The notes beneath the pieces were generated by a model. The model saw only the letters and a program-made list of their open reading frames with translations, had not been told where the DNA came from and made no database searches. The translations under genes and the position numbers were made by a program. 12,362 nt of DNA, from the NCBI GenBank assembly GCA_900768045.1, contig CAAGBL010000090.1:1-12362 (forward strand). Direction: 5' to 3'. This document shows, one piece after another, positions 12,293 to 12,362 of the stretch. This stretch comes from an uncultured Alistipes sp. (GTDB lineage: Bacteria > Bacteroidota > Bacteroidia > Bacteroidales > Rikenellaceae). Within the stretch, counting starts at the first letter, position 1; the number at the start of each line of letters is the position of its first letter.

Positions 12293-12362
12293 ATGGCTAA
12301 TACCAAAGAAAAGTTGTTCGCGGAGTTCCCACCAGTATCTACTGAGCAGTGGGAGGCCGTTA
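12293..12362 (+). CDS. mutA: Methylmalonyl-CoA mutase small subunit (N-terminal fragment)
   Basis: Only the first 23 codons are in the window. The start, MANTKEKLFAEFPPVSTEQW, closely follows the conserved N-terminus of the Bacteroidota small subunit (EKLFxEFPPVSTExW), which pairs with the large subunit MutB. The enzyme interconverts succinyl-CoA and (R)-methylmalonyl-CoA with adenosylcobalamin, the route to propionate in these bacteria. The leader is about 126 nt with a hairpin, from a strong promoter divergent from the sigma operon. The gene runs off the window end, so its completeness cannot be judged. Confidence 0.85.
   Translation, partial: MANTKEKLFAEFPPVSTEQWEAV

Overview
The window looks like chromosomal DNA from a member of the Bacteroidales (phylum Bacteroidota). 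The exact genus cannot be fixed from the sequence, but a gut-type Rikenellaceae or Bacteroidaceae relative is plausible. The grounds are perfect Bacteroidota -7 boxes (TAnnTTTG, mostly TACCTTTG or TATCTTTG) in front of most genes, A-rich leaders with no Shine-Dalgarno sequence, a TonB-dependent receptor with an N-terminal carboxypeptidase-regulatory-like domain, signal peptides ending in AQ, a six-domain ribosomal protein S1, and a Bacteroidota-type methylmalonyl-CoA mutase small subunit start.

Layout from left to right. 117-2432 (-) is a TonB-dependent outer-membrane receptor with a Cys-x-x-Cys motif in its plug. Upstream of it, 2564-2902 (-) is a small His-rich exported protein. Together they look like a metal or metal-complex acquisition pair, with a dyad operator candidate over the receptor promoter. 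3256-5040 (-) is rpsA. 5274-5735 (+) is a small unknown lipoprotein with a strong terminator. 6133-7107 (-) is an exported TPR protein. 7222-7683 (-) is tadA and 7762-9519 (+) is aspS, transcribed divergently from interlocked promoters. 9803-12011 (-) is a four-gene operon reading ECF sigma factor, membrane anti-sigma-like protein, small exported protein and exported GIN-type beta-helix protein. From 12293 (+) the start of mutA begins behind a textbook Bacteroidota promoter and a structured leader.

The most notable content is between the genes. Four copies (A 1-116, B 3127-3252, C 6008-6132, D 9520-9644) of a structured element of about 125 bp sit directly after the stop codons of four unrelated genes: the receptor, rpsA, the TPR gene and aspS. 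All four have the same orientation relative to the gene. Each has a conserved start (TTTGTTGTGATAAG), a first small hairpin, and a long central stem flanked by A and T tracts. The stem sequence differs between copies, while the loop, with its GTAC...GTAC core, is conserved. C and D are nearly identical, and six of their eight differences are three compensated base-pair changes in the stem, which is strong evidence of selection on structure. Three of the copies (B, C, D) are followed, away from the gene, by a second repeat type: degenerate 9-nt tandem repeats in two opposing arms (2957-3064, 5850-5973, 9662-9803). A 44-bp near-perfect palindrome (3081-3124) built from the element's own ends lies between element B and its array. 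The recurring order is gene, structured element, nonamer array. A plausible reading is a family of terminator-like 3'-UTR elements that has been dispersed through the genome, but no mobilising enzyme is visible here.
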